Position numbers and translations under genes: made by a program
Source: an uncultured Clostridia bacterium
GTDB lineage: Bacteria > Bacillota > Clostridia > TANB77 > CAG-508
Reading direction: 5' to 3'
Assembly: GCA_934167685.1 (NCBI GenBank)
Contig: CAKPLQ010000052.1
Span: 1-7,384, forward strand
DNA: 7,384 nucleotides
The notes under the pieces: generated by a model
Seen by the model: only the letters and a program-made list of their open reading frames with translations
Databases searched by the model: none
What the model was told of the DNA's origin: nothing
Part shown: piece after piece, positions 1-5,902 of the stretch
How positions within the stretch are numbered: the stretch's first letter is position 1
Layout: each line of letters opens with the position of its first letter

Positions 1-1429
1 CACTACCTGTATTTGTTACTGTTATCTTATATTCAATTACGTCTCCAGCTTGAACCTTTGCATCTAATTCAAGATTTTCTTTGTCTCTTTTAATACCAAT
101 AACTTCTTTTATTACTTTGATATCTGCTGTATCTTTTTTATCTGGATTTGTAGGAACTCCTCCAACTGTTGCAACATTTTCAATTTTTCCGCTTATATCT
201 TTTACTTCTACAATAAATGTTCTTTCGATTGTCTCATTAGCTCCTAATTCAACATTCCATGAAATTTGTTTTCTATTATCAATTGTTGTTGTTATTTTTC
301 CAGCATCTGTTACAGAACTTTCTATTAATTCTGTTCCTACTGGTACTGTATCTTCTATTGTTGTTTTTCCAGAAATATCTCCTGTATTTGTAGCTGTTAT
401 AGTATATTTTATTTTGTCTCCTAATTTTGCTACCTCTAGACCATCTTTTACTTCAACATTATTTCTTTCTATTATTTTGCTTGATTTTTTAGCATTTATA
501 ATTGATGTTTTTTCTTCATTACTTTCTTTACCGTTAACTATTGCTGCATTTGATATTGTACCTGTTGCATTTTCGTTAACTTTTACTGTAAATTTAACTT
601 CTATTGATTCTTTTGCTGGCACAGTTACTATCCATTTTAACCCTATAACTGTATCATTCTTTAATATTGTTGTTCCTGAATTTTGAGCATCATCAATAGA
701 AACAAAAGTTGTTTGCTCTGGAACTTTGTCTGTAATTTCTATATCTTTTAACTCTTGTTCTCCATTATTAGTAACTTTAATTGTATATGTAATATTTTTG
801 TTTGCATATACTAATTTATCTTCACCTACACCAGTTGTAGCTGTTTTTTCAACTGTAAAATCCGGTGTTTGTGGTATTATTCTATCTGCTACTGCAGAAT
901 TTACAGCAATAACACTTGATGGTGTCCACCAATCCCAGAAATCTCTTGATACAAGTTTTTCTTGTTCTTCTACTCTTGTTACTGTTGTTTCACCAACTTG
1001 ATTTACATCTGTATTTGTTGTTACTTCTGTATTATTTGTAGCATTTGCTGTATTTGGATTATTATTTGCTCCTGTGTTATTTTCATTATTTCCAGCATTT
1101 TCATTATTATTTGCTACTGTATTATTTTCAGTATTTCCATTATCATTTGCTACTGTGTTATTTTCATTATTTCCAGCATTTTCATTATTATTTGCTACTG
1201 TATTATTTTCAGTATTCTCATTATCATTTGCTGTGGTATTATCTTCGTTTGCTTTATTTTCTTCCGCTGTTTGTGTTTCACTAGATGATTGGCTTCCATC
1301 AACAGCTTCTGTCCTACCTTTATCAGCTAAGAATATTCCTACTGATAAACCAGCTATAAACAACAAAACTATAACAGTTACTATTGCTATAATAGTTTTT
1401 TTGCTTACGGTATTTGATTTATCCGCCAT
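1..1429 (-). CDS. Membrane-anchored surface protein with Asn-rich repeat linker and DUF11-type repeats (3' end outside window)
   Basis: The frame is open from an ATG at 1429 to the window edge, giving 476 codons with no stop; the C-terminus lies beyond position 1. The protein begins with a short Lys-containing stretch and a hydrophobic segment at about residues 12-34 that lacks an obvious signal-peptidase site, so it may be an uncleaved anchor. Residues 40-155 are a hydrophilic linker rich in Asn, Glu and Thr with a 27-residue repeat. An aromatic patch, FWDWW (164-168), follows. Two complete DUF11-like modules (about 188-312 and 325-440) and the start of a third (from about 442) each carry the family pattern Y-[TK]-I-x-[VA]-T-N-x-G, then 'D.VP.gT' and a late 'N.A.V'. 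DUF11 modules are extracellular beta-sandwich repeats of Gram-positive and archaeal surface proteins. An AGGGGGG ribosome binding site lies 7 nt before the ATG. It is the last visible gene of the sortase operon, so it may be a substrate or partner of the sortase, but the C-terminal sorting region cannot be seen. Confidence 0.9.
   Translation of the reverse strand, partial: MADKSNTVSKKTIIAIVTVIVLLFIAGLSVGIFLADKGRTEAVDGSQSSSETQTAEENKANEDNTTANDNENTENNTVANNNENAGNNENNTVANDNGNTENNTVANNNENAGNNENNTGANNNPNTANATNNTEVTTNTDVNQVGETTVTRVEEQEKLVSRDFWDWWTPSSVIAVNSAVADRIIPQTPDFTVEKTATTGVGEDKLVYANKNITYTIKVTNNGEQELKDIEITDKVPEQTTFVSIDDAQNSGTTILKNDTVIGLKWIVTVPAKESIEVKFTVKVNENATGTISNAAIVNGKESNEEKTSIINAKKSSKIIERNNVEVKDGLEVAKLGDKIKYTITATNTGDISGKTTIEDTVPVGTELIESSVTDAGKITTTIDNRKQISWNVELGANETIERTFIVEVKDISGKIENVATVGGVPTNPDKKDTADIKVIKEVIGIKRDKENLELDAKVQAGDVIEYKITVTNTGS
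1072..1232 (-). repeat. 81-bp tandem repeat in the Asn-rich linker (two copies)
   Basis: Two adjacent copies of an 81-bp unit (1072-1152 and 1153 to about 1232) differ at two neighbouring bases within the aligned part. The period is 27 codons, so the frame is kept. In the protein each unit is a 15-residue block (NNTVANNNENAGNNE) plus a 12-residue block (NNTVANDNGNTE or a close variant). Near identity at DNA level suggests recent duplication; change in copy number would alter linker length without a frameshift. Confidence 0.85.
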
Positions 1430-1450
1430 TTTAATTCCCCCCTAATTAAA
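1430..1450 (-). promoter_or_regulatory. Ribosome binding site inside a perfect 7-7-7 hairpin
   Basis: Read on the minus strand, TTTAATT, AGGGGGG and AATTAAA fill the whole 21 bp between the sortase stop codon (1451-1453) and the ATG at 1429. The outer two heptamers are exact reverse complements and the purine-rich Shine-Dalgarno is the loop. The stem is all A/T and therefore weak. It could present or modulate the ribosome binding site of the DUF11 protein; whether it folds in the cell is inference. Confidence 0.6.
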
Positions 1451-2065
1451 CTATATTTCTTGTGCCTTTAATATTAGTCTTTGCTTGTTACCATTTGTGC
1501 ATGTAATTAATGTTACTTCTCTTACATTTTCATCTTTAGGTAACAATATATTCACATCATTTGGTGTTGTAGTAAAAATATCGTATATTTTATATTGTAT
1601 TGTTTGCCCCTCTAAATCTGTTAATTCTACAATATCACCTTTAATAAGATTTTTAGTTTTTCCAAACATTGTTCCACTTTTATTGTTATGACCCGCAATT
1701 GATAAATTTCCATAATCGTTTACTTTTTCGCCCCAATATTTTATTATAGAAACTTTCATTGGTTCTTTTGCATTTTCTGGGTCTATATTCCCAATTTCTA
1801 ATATTGGATATTCAATGTTTATTTTAGGAATTTTAACTATTCCTATTACTTTATAGCCTTTATATTCTAATTGCTCTTGTGACTTTTCTGTATTTTCTGA
1901 AAAATCAATGTTACTAAAAGCTTCTACTGTTTCTTGGCTTTCTTTTTCATTTTCATATTCGCCTAAATATTTATAAGCTATCATTCCAATTACCACAATT
2001 GCAACTATTAATAACATACTAAAAATCACTTTGTATATTTTTAATTTTAGACTATTTTTGCTCAT
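1451..2065 (-). CDS. Sortase family transpeptidase (class D-like)
   Basis: A 204-residue protein with a short basic N-terminus, one membrane segment at about residues 12-32 and an extracellular sortase domain from about residue 70. Sortases are membrane-bound cysteine transpeptidases that cut substrates at an LPxTG-like motif and join them to peptidoglycan or to pilin subunits. The catalytic triad is visible: His126 in SIAGHNN, Cys189 in TLITC and Arg196 in KQRLIL. The start of the fold, IGIVKIPKINIEYPIL, is also typical. The length and the TLITC context fit small clostridial class D-like enzymes better than class A, but the class is uncertain without a tree. The ATG at 2065 overlaps the end of the upstream gene by 14 bp and lacks a strong Shine-Dalgarno, so it is probably translated by coupling. 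Its neighbours on both sides are surface proteins, and the upstream one carries a plausible sorting signal, so that is the likeliest substrate. Confidence 0.93.
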   Translation of the reverse strand: MSKNSLKLKIYKVIFSMLLIVAIVVIGMIAYKYLGEYENEKESQETVEAFSNIDFSENTEKSQEQLEYKGYKVIGIVKIPKINIEYPILEIGNIDPENAKEPMKVSIIKYWGEKVNDYGNLSIAGHNNKSGTMFGKTKNLIKGDIVELTDLEGQTIQYKIYDIFTTTPNDVNILLPKDENVREVTLITCTNGNKQRLILKAQEI

Positions 2066-3080
2066 CTTTTTTATTTAATCTTTTCATTCTAATAAATACT
2101 ACTACTAATGCTAATACTACTACAGCTAGTAAAACTATTAGTGCAATACTATCATATGTTATTGGTAGTCTTGTGGTTTCTTGTGTTTTTATTTGTTCTT
2201 TTACTGCATTTGGTGCATAATCATAATATTCTTGTAAGAATTGTGCATCTACTGTTGTTTCACCATCTTTTGCAACCTTCTTTAAAAATACTATATATTT
2301 ATCTCCAACACCATTACTTTGTTCTGTTGATTCTGGTTGTTTTACTTCCATATTTTCAACTTTTTGCCAATTTGCTTCATTAACTAGTTTTGAGTATAAA
2401 TCATAGAATTGTTCATTTTCTTGAACTTTTTCATACATATCCATTCCGTCATATTCTTTGTTTAGTTTTTCTGCTAATTCTACTAGTTCTGCATACTCTT
2501 CAGAATCTGTTGTTTTTACTCTTTGATAATAATATGTAGCATCTTTGCTATCTGTGATTTTTACATATCCAGCTTTTGCGACTTCTTTTACGCCGTCTAT
2601 GTTTTCATCTCTAACTGGTTCTGTTGATTCTGTATTTTCTTTAGATGTGGATACTTCTACTGCTATTCTTTTTGTTGTATTTTCTATTAAATTTATGTTT
2701 TCCTTGGTTAGTGAGTTCCCTAGATTTATTTGAACTCCATTTAGAACTAAATTTTCTTCTTCATCTTTTGCCCACATATAAATTGGTTCGTTTTTTAATT
2801 TTTCATAAGTTTCGGCATCTAAAAATGCACATTTATTTCCTCCCAAATCTGAGATTGAATTAATATAAGATAAATCCATTTCGTTTGGATTAGCATTATT
2901 TGTAAATGCATACTTAAAATTTTTGTCTGTGTAGTCTTTAATATATATCATATACTCATTTTCTTGAGTGTTTACTACAGAGACATTTTCGTTTGTCGCT
3001 AGAACTACTATTGGTGTTATTACTATAATGAAAATAATAGCAAAAGCACCAAATAATTTGATGATTTTTTTGTTCATCAT
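2052..3080 (-). CDS. Secreted, C-terminally anchored surface protein of unknown family, candidate sortase substrate
   Basis: From the ATG at 3080 this is a 342-residue protein. I do not recognise its family. It has a Lys-rich N-terminus and a signal peptide with likely cleavage after VVLA (about residue 28). An acidic, Tyr-rich ectodomain follows (about 30-300), with a low-complexity Ser/Thr/Glu stretch near 143-160 and a second one near 247-258. The C-terminus reads LPITYDS (305-311), then a hydrophobic run of about 20 residues, then a basic tail (RMKRLNKK). That is the layout of a sortase sorting signal, with Tyr in place of the usual Gly. A GTG nine bases upstream (3089) is also in frame but lies inside the ribosome binding site AAAGGGGTGG; the ATG at 3080 sits 8 nt after the GGGG, and another ATG follows directly at 3077. 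It is the first gene after a strong promoter and overlaps the sortase by 14 bp. It could instead be a simple single-pass membrane protein. Confidence 0.85.
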   Translation of the reverse strand: MMNKKIIKLFGAFAIIFIIVITPIVVLATNENVSVVNTQENEYMIYIKDYTDKNFKYAFTNNANPNEMDLSYINSISDLGGNKCAFLDAETYEKLKNEPIYMWAKDEEENLVLNGVQINLGNSLTKENINLIENTTKRIAVEVSTSKENTESTEPVRDENIDGVKEVAKAGYVKITDSKDATYYYQRVKTTDSEEYAELVELAEKLNKEYDGMDMYEKVQENEQFYDLYSKLVNEANWQKVENMEVKQPESTEQSNGVGDKYIVFLKKVAKDGETTVDAQFLQEYYDYAPNAVKEQIKTQETTRLPITYDSIALIVLLAVVVLALVVVFIRMKRLNKKDEQK

Positions 3081-3118
3081 ATGCTCCACCCCTTTATATT
3101 ATTATTTTTTACGGCATC

Positions 3119-3147
3119 ATTATATTATATTTTTAGGCCTTTGTAAA
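3119..3147 (-). promoter_or_regulatory. Sigma-A type promoter of the sortase operon
   Basis: On the minus strand a TTTACA -35 box (3142-3147) and a perfect TATAAT -10 box (3119-3124) are separated by 17 bp. An A-tract just upstream of the -35 (about 3152-3158) could act like an UP element. The predicted transcript starts near 3112, giving a leader of about 30 nt before the ATG at 3080. Its position directly after the glgP terminator makes it the promoter of the three-gene surface module. Confidence 0.75.
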
Positions 3148-3151
3148 TACT

Positions 3152-3175
3152 TTTTTTGGAAATTTCTCCAAAAAA
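3152..3175. repeat. Second inverted repeat overlapping the terminator T-run
   Basis: TTTTTTGGA (3152-3160) and TCCAAAAAA (3167-3175) are perfect 9-bp inverted arms around the 6-base loop AATTTC. On the minus strand its first arm is the T-run of the glgP terminator, so the two structures share bases. It has no U-tract after it, so it is not a terminator by itself. Confidence 0.55.
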
Positions 3176-3210
3176 GAAGAAGAAAAGTCCACTCAACTTT
3201 TCTTCTTTTT
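3170..3210 (-). terminator. Intrinsic terminator of glgP
   Basis: Just after the glgP stop codon (3213-3215), the minus strand forms a 12-bp perfect stem (3196-3207 with 3177-3188) around a 7-nt loop. A run of six T (3175-3170) follows one base later. The stem is A/G-rich on one arm rather than GC-rich, but its length and the T-run fit a Rho-independent terminator. A T-rich stretch on the other side means it might also stop transcription from the opposite strand, though no plus-strand gene is present. Confidence 0.8.
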
Positions 3211-3212
3211 CT

Positions 3213-5777
3213 TTATTTTTCAATCCATTTAACTAAATCCATATTTTCACTATCAAGTATCATTTCATTTTGAGGCATAACTCTAAATGAATATCCATAA
3301 TTTCCACCTGTAGTTAATTTGATTTTAGCAACATAATAGTATTTTCTATTTTCTTCTTTTCCTTCCATTCTCATTGGAATTATTTGAACATCTTGCACTG
3401 TTCCATTTTCTAAAAACTTTCCATAATATACTTCAACTCTAACTGATTCTGGTTCAATGTTAGGTAATGTTACCGCACATCTTACTTCTATTTCTGCACC
3501 TGCATCTACTGTAATATTATCTGCATTGTTTTCAACTTGTTCAATTTGTATATCTTTCCAATTTGAATACATATTAGCTTTCCAAGCGTCAAATTCAGTT
3601 ACTCTGTTTAAATCACTATAATATTTTTTAGTTAAATTACATAATGGCATATATAATTTATTTGTATAATCAACTAACATTCTAGCAGTACTATATTGAC
3701 CTCCTGTAGAGATTATTGAGTTTTTCATATATTCCATCCATGTTCTTGAAATTCCATTTTTATCTTTATTATAATATGTTGGAATAATTTTATTTTCCAA
3801 TGTGTAATATATGCTATCACTATCAGCTATATCTTGTTCTTCGTATGATGAGTATTCTTTATTAGTTCCAATTGACCATCCATTTTTTTGGTTATATCCT
3901 TCTGCCCACCAGCCATCTAGTACGCTAAAGTTTACTACTCCATTTACAGAAGCTTTTTGTCCACTTGTTCCAGATGCTTCCATTGGCCTTCTTGGATTGT
4001 TCAACCATACATCAACACCACTTACCATATATCTTGATATTTCTATATTGTAATTTTCTAATATAAATATCTTTCCTTTAAATTGTGGTTTCATTGATAT
4101 TTCGTGAATATATTTAATTAATTCTGCTCCTTCTCTATCTGCAGGGTGTGCTTTTCCTGCAAATATTAATTGAAGTGGTCTATTTTCATCATTTAAGATT
4201 TGTGTTATTCTTTCTAAATCTTTAAATATTAATGTTGCTCTTTTATATGTTGCAAATCTTCTTGCAAATCCTATCGTTAAAGCATTTGGATTTAGTTTTG
4301 ATGTCATTTCGTTTATTTCATCATAACTTACACCTTCACGTCTTAATCTTTTTGTTACATTTTCTTTTACCAAGGCTAACAATTTTACTTTTCTTTCAAG
4401 ATGAATTTCCCATAATTTATCATCTGGAATTGTTCTTATTTTCTCCCATACTGAATTTTCATGAATATTATCTTGCCAATATGGTATTAAATATTTGTTG
4501 TATAGTTCTTTTAATTTTGGAGCTAACCATGTGCATGTGTGAACACCATTTGTTACATATGTTATTGGAGATTCGCTTGGAGCTATATGTGGCCATACAT
4601 CGGCAAATAACTCTCTTGATACTTCTCCATGCAATTTACTTACACCGTTTTTCTTTCCTGCAATTTTTAATGCAAATATTCCCATGTTGAATCCTGGTTC
4701 TAGTCCTTCACAAGGTTTCATTCCTAATTTTAAGAACTCTTCTCTTGTTAATCCTAATCTTGGCCAGAAGTCTTTAAAATATTTTTCTACCAATCCAGTT
4801 GGGAATATGTCATTTCCAGCTGGTACTGGTGTATGTGTTGTAAATACTGTTTTTGATGATGCTATATCCCTTGCTACATTAAATGATACTTGTTTTTCTT
4901 TTATTGTGTTTTTTATTAACTCTAAATTTAAGAATGCAGAATGTCCTTCGTTCATATGATATACTGTTGGATTTAATCCTAATCTTCTTAATAGATTTAC
5001 TCCTCCCATACCAAGTATTATTTCTTGCCTAATTCTCATTTCTTGGTCTCCACCATATAAGCGAGCTGTTGTATCTCTATCTTCATCATTGTTTATGTCT
5101 ATATCGGAATCCATTAAGTATAATTTAATTCTTCCTACATTTATTTCCCATACTTTTAGATATATTCTTCTTTTAGGGAATTTTATATATAACATTAAGT
5201 CATTTCCATCTACATCTTTTACTGGATTTATTGGCAAATCATATAAGTCTAAGTCTCTATATTCCGGTCTTTGCATTCCATATCTATCTATTATTTGGTT
5301 AAAATATCCGTTTTTATATAGTAAACCTACTGCCACAAGTGGAATTCCTAAATCACTTGCTGATTTTAAATGGTCCCCTGATAATATTCCAAGTCCTCCA
5401 GAATATATTGCTATTGTTTGATCTAAGCCATATTCTGCTGAAAAATATGCTATTAAATCATTTCTGTTGTCTGGATATTTTGAATTGAACCATGTATTTT
5501 TACTTCCCATATATGCATCAAAATTGCTTACTATTTTGTCATATTCTTTTACAAATGCTAAATCTCTTGAGGCATTTTCTAGCTTCTCTTGTGCTACTAA
5601 TTTTAAGAATTTTACTGGGTTTTTATTGCATCTTTCCCATAAATCTATATCTATCATTTTGAATAATCTTAAAAATTCTGTGTTCCAAGACCACCATAAA
5701 TTATTTGCTATTTCTGTTATTCTTCCTATTCTTTTTGGTAATTGTGGATTTACTGTTATTCTATTGAATACATACAT
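3213..5777 (-). CDS. glgP: Alpha-glucan (glycogen/starch) phosphorylase, DUF3417 type
   Basis: An 854-residue cytoplasmic GT35 enzyme that uses phosphate to release glucose 1-phosphate from the non-reducing ends of glycogen or maltodextrins. An N-terminal DUF3417 segment (about 8-115, with NNLWWSWN) marks the bacterial and archaeal family distinct from E. coli GlgP/MalP. Family motifs follow in order: AEYGL and YSGGLGILSGDHLKSASDLG (about 114-144), NEGHSAF (276-282), HTPVPAGND (315-323), VTNGVH (408-413), GFARRFATYKR (503-513) and EASGTSGQKA (600-609). Lys608 in the last is the expected pyridoxal-phosphate lysine. A beta-type C-terminal region (about 755-854) is usual for this family. The protein looks complete and intact. 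The start is the ATG at 5777, which has AGGAGG 10 nt upstream. An in-frame GTG at 5843 would sit at the predicted transcription start and adds a Lys-rich stretch foreign to the family. It has its own promoter and terminator, and no other glycogen gene is visible nearby. Confidence 0.97.
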   Translation of the reverse strand: MYVFNRITVNPQLPKRIGRITEIANNLWWSWNTEFLRLFKMIDIDLWERCNKNPVKFLKLVAQEKLENASRDLAFVKEYDKIVSNFDAYMGSKNTWFNSKYPDNRNDLIAYFSAEYGLDQTIAIYSGGLGILSGDHLKSASDLGIPLVAVGLLYKNGYFNQIIDRYGMQRPEYRDLDLYDLPINPVKDVDGNDLMLYIKFPKRRIYLKVWEINVGRIKLYLMDSDIDINNDEDRDTTARLYGGDQEMRIRQEIILGMGGVNLLRRLGLNPTVYHMNEGHSAFLNLELIKNTIKEKQVSFNVARDIASSKTVFTTHTPVPAGNDIFPTGLVEKYFKDFWPRLGLTREEFLKLGMKPCEGLEPGFNMGIFALKIAGKKNGVSKLHGEVSRELFADVWPHIAPSESPITYVTNGVHTCTWLAPKLKELYNKYLIPYWQDNIHENSVWEKIRTIPDDKLWEIHLERKVKLLALVKENVTKRLRREGVSYDEINEMTSKLNPNALTIGFARRFATYKRATLIFKDLERITQILNDENRPLQLIFAGKAHPADREGAELIKYIHEISMKPQFKGKIFILENYNIEISRYMVSGVDVWLNNPRRPMEASGTSGQKASVNGVVNFSVLDGWWAEGYNQKNGWSIGTNKEYSSYEEQDIADSDSIYYTLENKIIPTYYNKDKNGISRTWMEYMKNSIISTGGQYSTARMLVDYTNKLYMPLCNLTKKYYSDLNRVTEFDAWKANMYSNWKDIQIEQVENNADNITVDAGAEIEVRCAVTLPNIEPESVRVEVYYGKFLENGTVQDVQIIPMRMEGKEENRKYYYVAKIKLTTGGNYGYSFRVMPQNEMILDSENMDLVKWIEK

Positions 5778-5787
5778 TTTTATTTTT

Positions 5788-5793
5788 CCTCCT
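5788..5793 (-). promoter_or_regulatory. Ribosome binding site that fixes the glgP start
   Basis: A consensus AGGAGG on the minus strand, 10 nt before the ATG at 5777. It decides in favour of this start over the upstream in-frame GTG. Confidence 0.85.
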
Positions 5794-5806
5794 ATGTTTT
5801 TTATAC

Positions 5807-5821
5807 TACTCTTAATGAGTA
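5807..5821. repeat. Small inverted repeat in the glgP leader
   Basis: TACTC (5807-5811) and GAGTA (5817-5821) are perfect 5-bp arms around a 5-base loop. It lies between the predicted transcription start (near 5841) and the ribosome binding site of glgP. It may be a weak leader hairpin or a small operator; chance is also plausible. Confidence 0.35.
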
Positions 5822-5847
5822 TTTTTTTCTTTTTGTTAATCACAATT

Positions 5848-5876
5848 ATTATCTACTACTTTTCTTTTTTTGTCAA
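5848..5876 (-). promoter_or_regulatory. Sigma-A type promoter of glgP
   Basis: On the minus strand a consensus TTGACA (5871-5876) and GATAAT (5848-5853) are 17 bp apart. Predicted start is near 5841, giving a leader of about 64 nt. No catabolite-repression site was recognised by eye. No hairpin terminator is seen after the upstream penicillin-binding protein gene, so read-through into glgP may add to this promoter. Confidence 0.75.
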
Positions 5877-5902
5877 TATTTAGTTGCCAGTTTTTAATTT
5901 TT

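Noticed and set aside
81..686. Plus-strand open frame of 201 codons, and other plus-strand frames across 1-1445
   Set aside because: They are antisense to the continuous DUF11-protein frame, have hydrophobic Ile/Ser/Phe-biased translations expected from the reverse of Asn/Thr/Glu codons, and lack ribosome binding sites.
1072..1232. Possible CRISPR array
   Set aside because: The units are directly adjacent with no unique spacers, have an 81-bp period that keeps a reading frame, and encode an Asn-rich linker.
962..1288. Plus-strand Cys/Ile-rich repetitive protein
   Set aside because: It is the shadow of the 81-bp repeats in the opposite frame; the repeat periodicity and the domain content belong to the minus-strand gene.
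3081..3089. GTG start three codons upstream for the first surface-module gene
   Set aside because: The GTG is part of the ribosome binding site itself; the ATG at 3080 has a proper 8-nt spacing.
5778..5843. Upstream GTG start for glgP adding 22 residues
   Set aside because: The GTG falls at the predicted transcription start, just after the -10 box, and the AGGAGG is placed for the ATG at 5777.
5778..5902. Riboswitch or small RNA in the gap before glgP
   Set aside because: The 125 bp is accounted for by a promoter and a leader of about 64 nt with only a 5-bp hairpin; no conserved riboswitch core was recognised.
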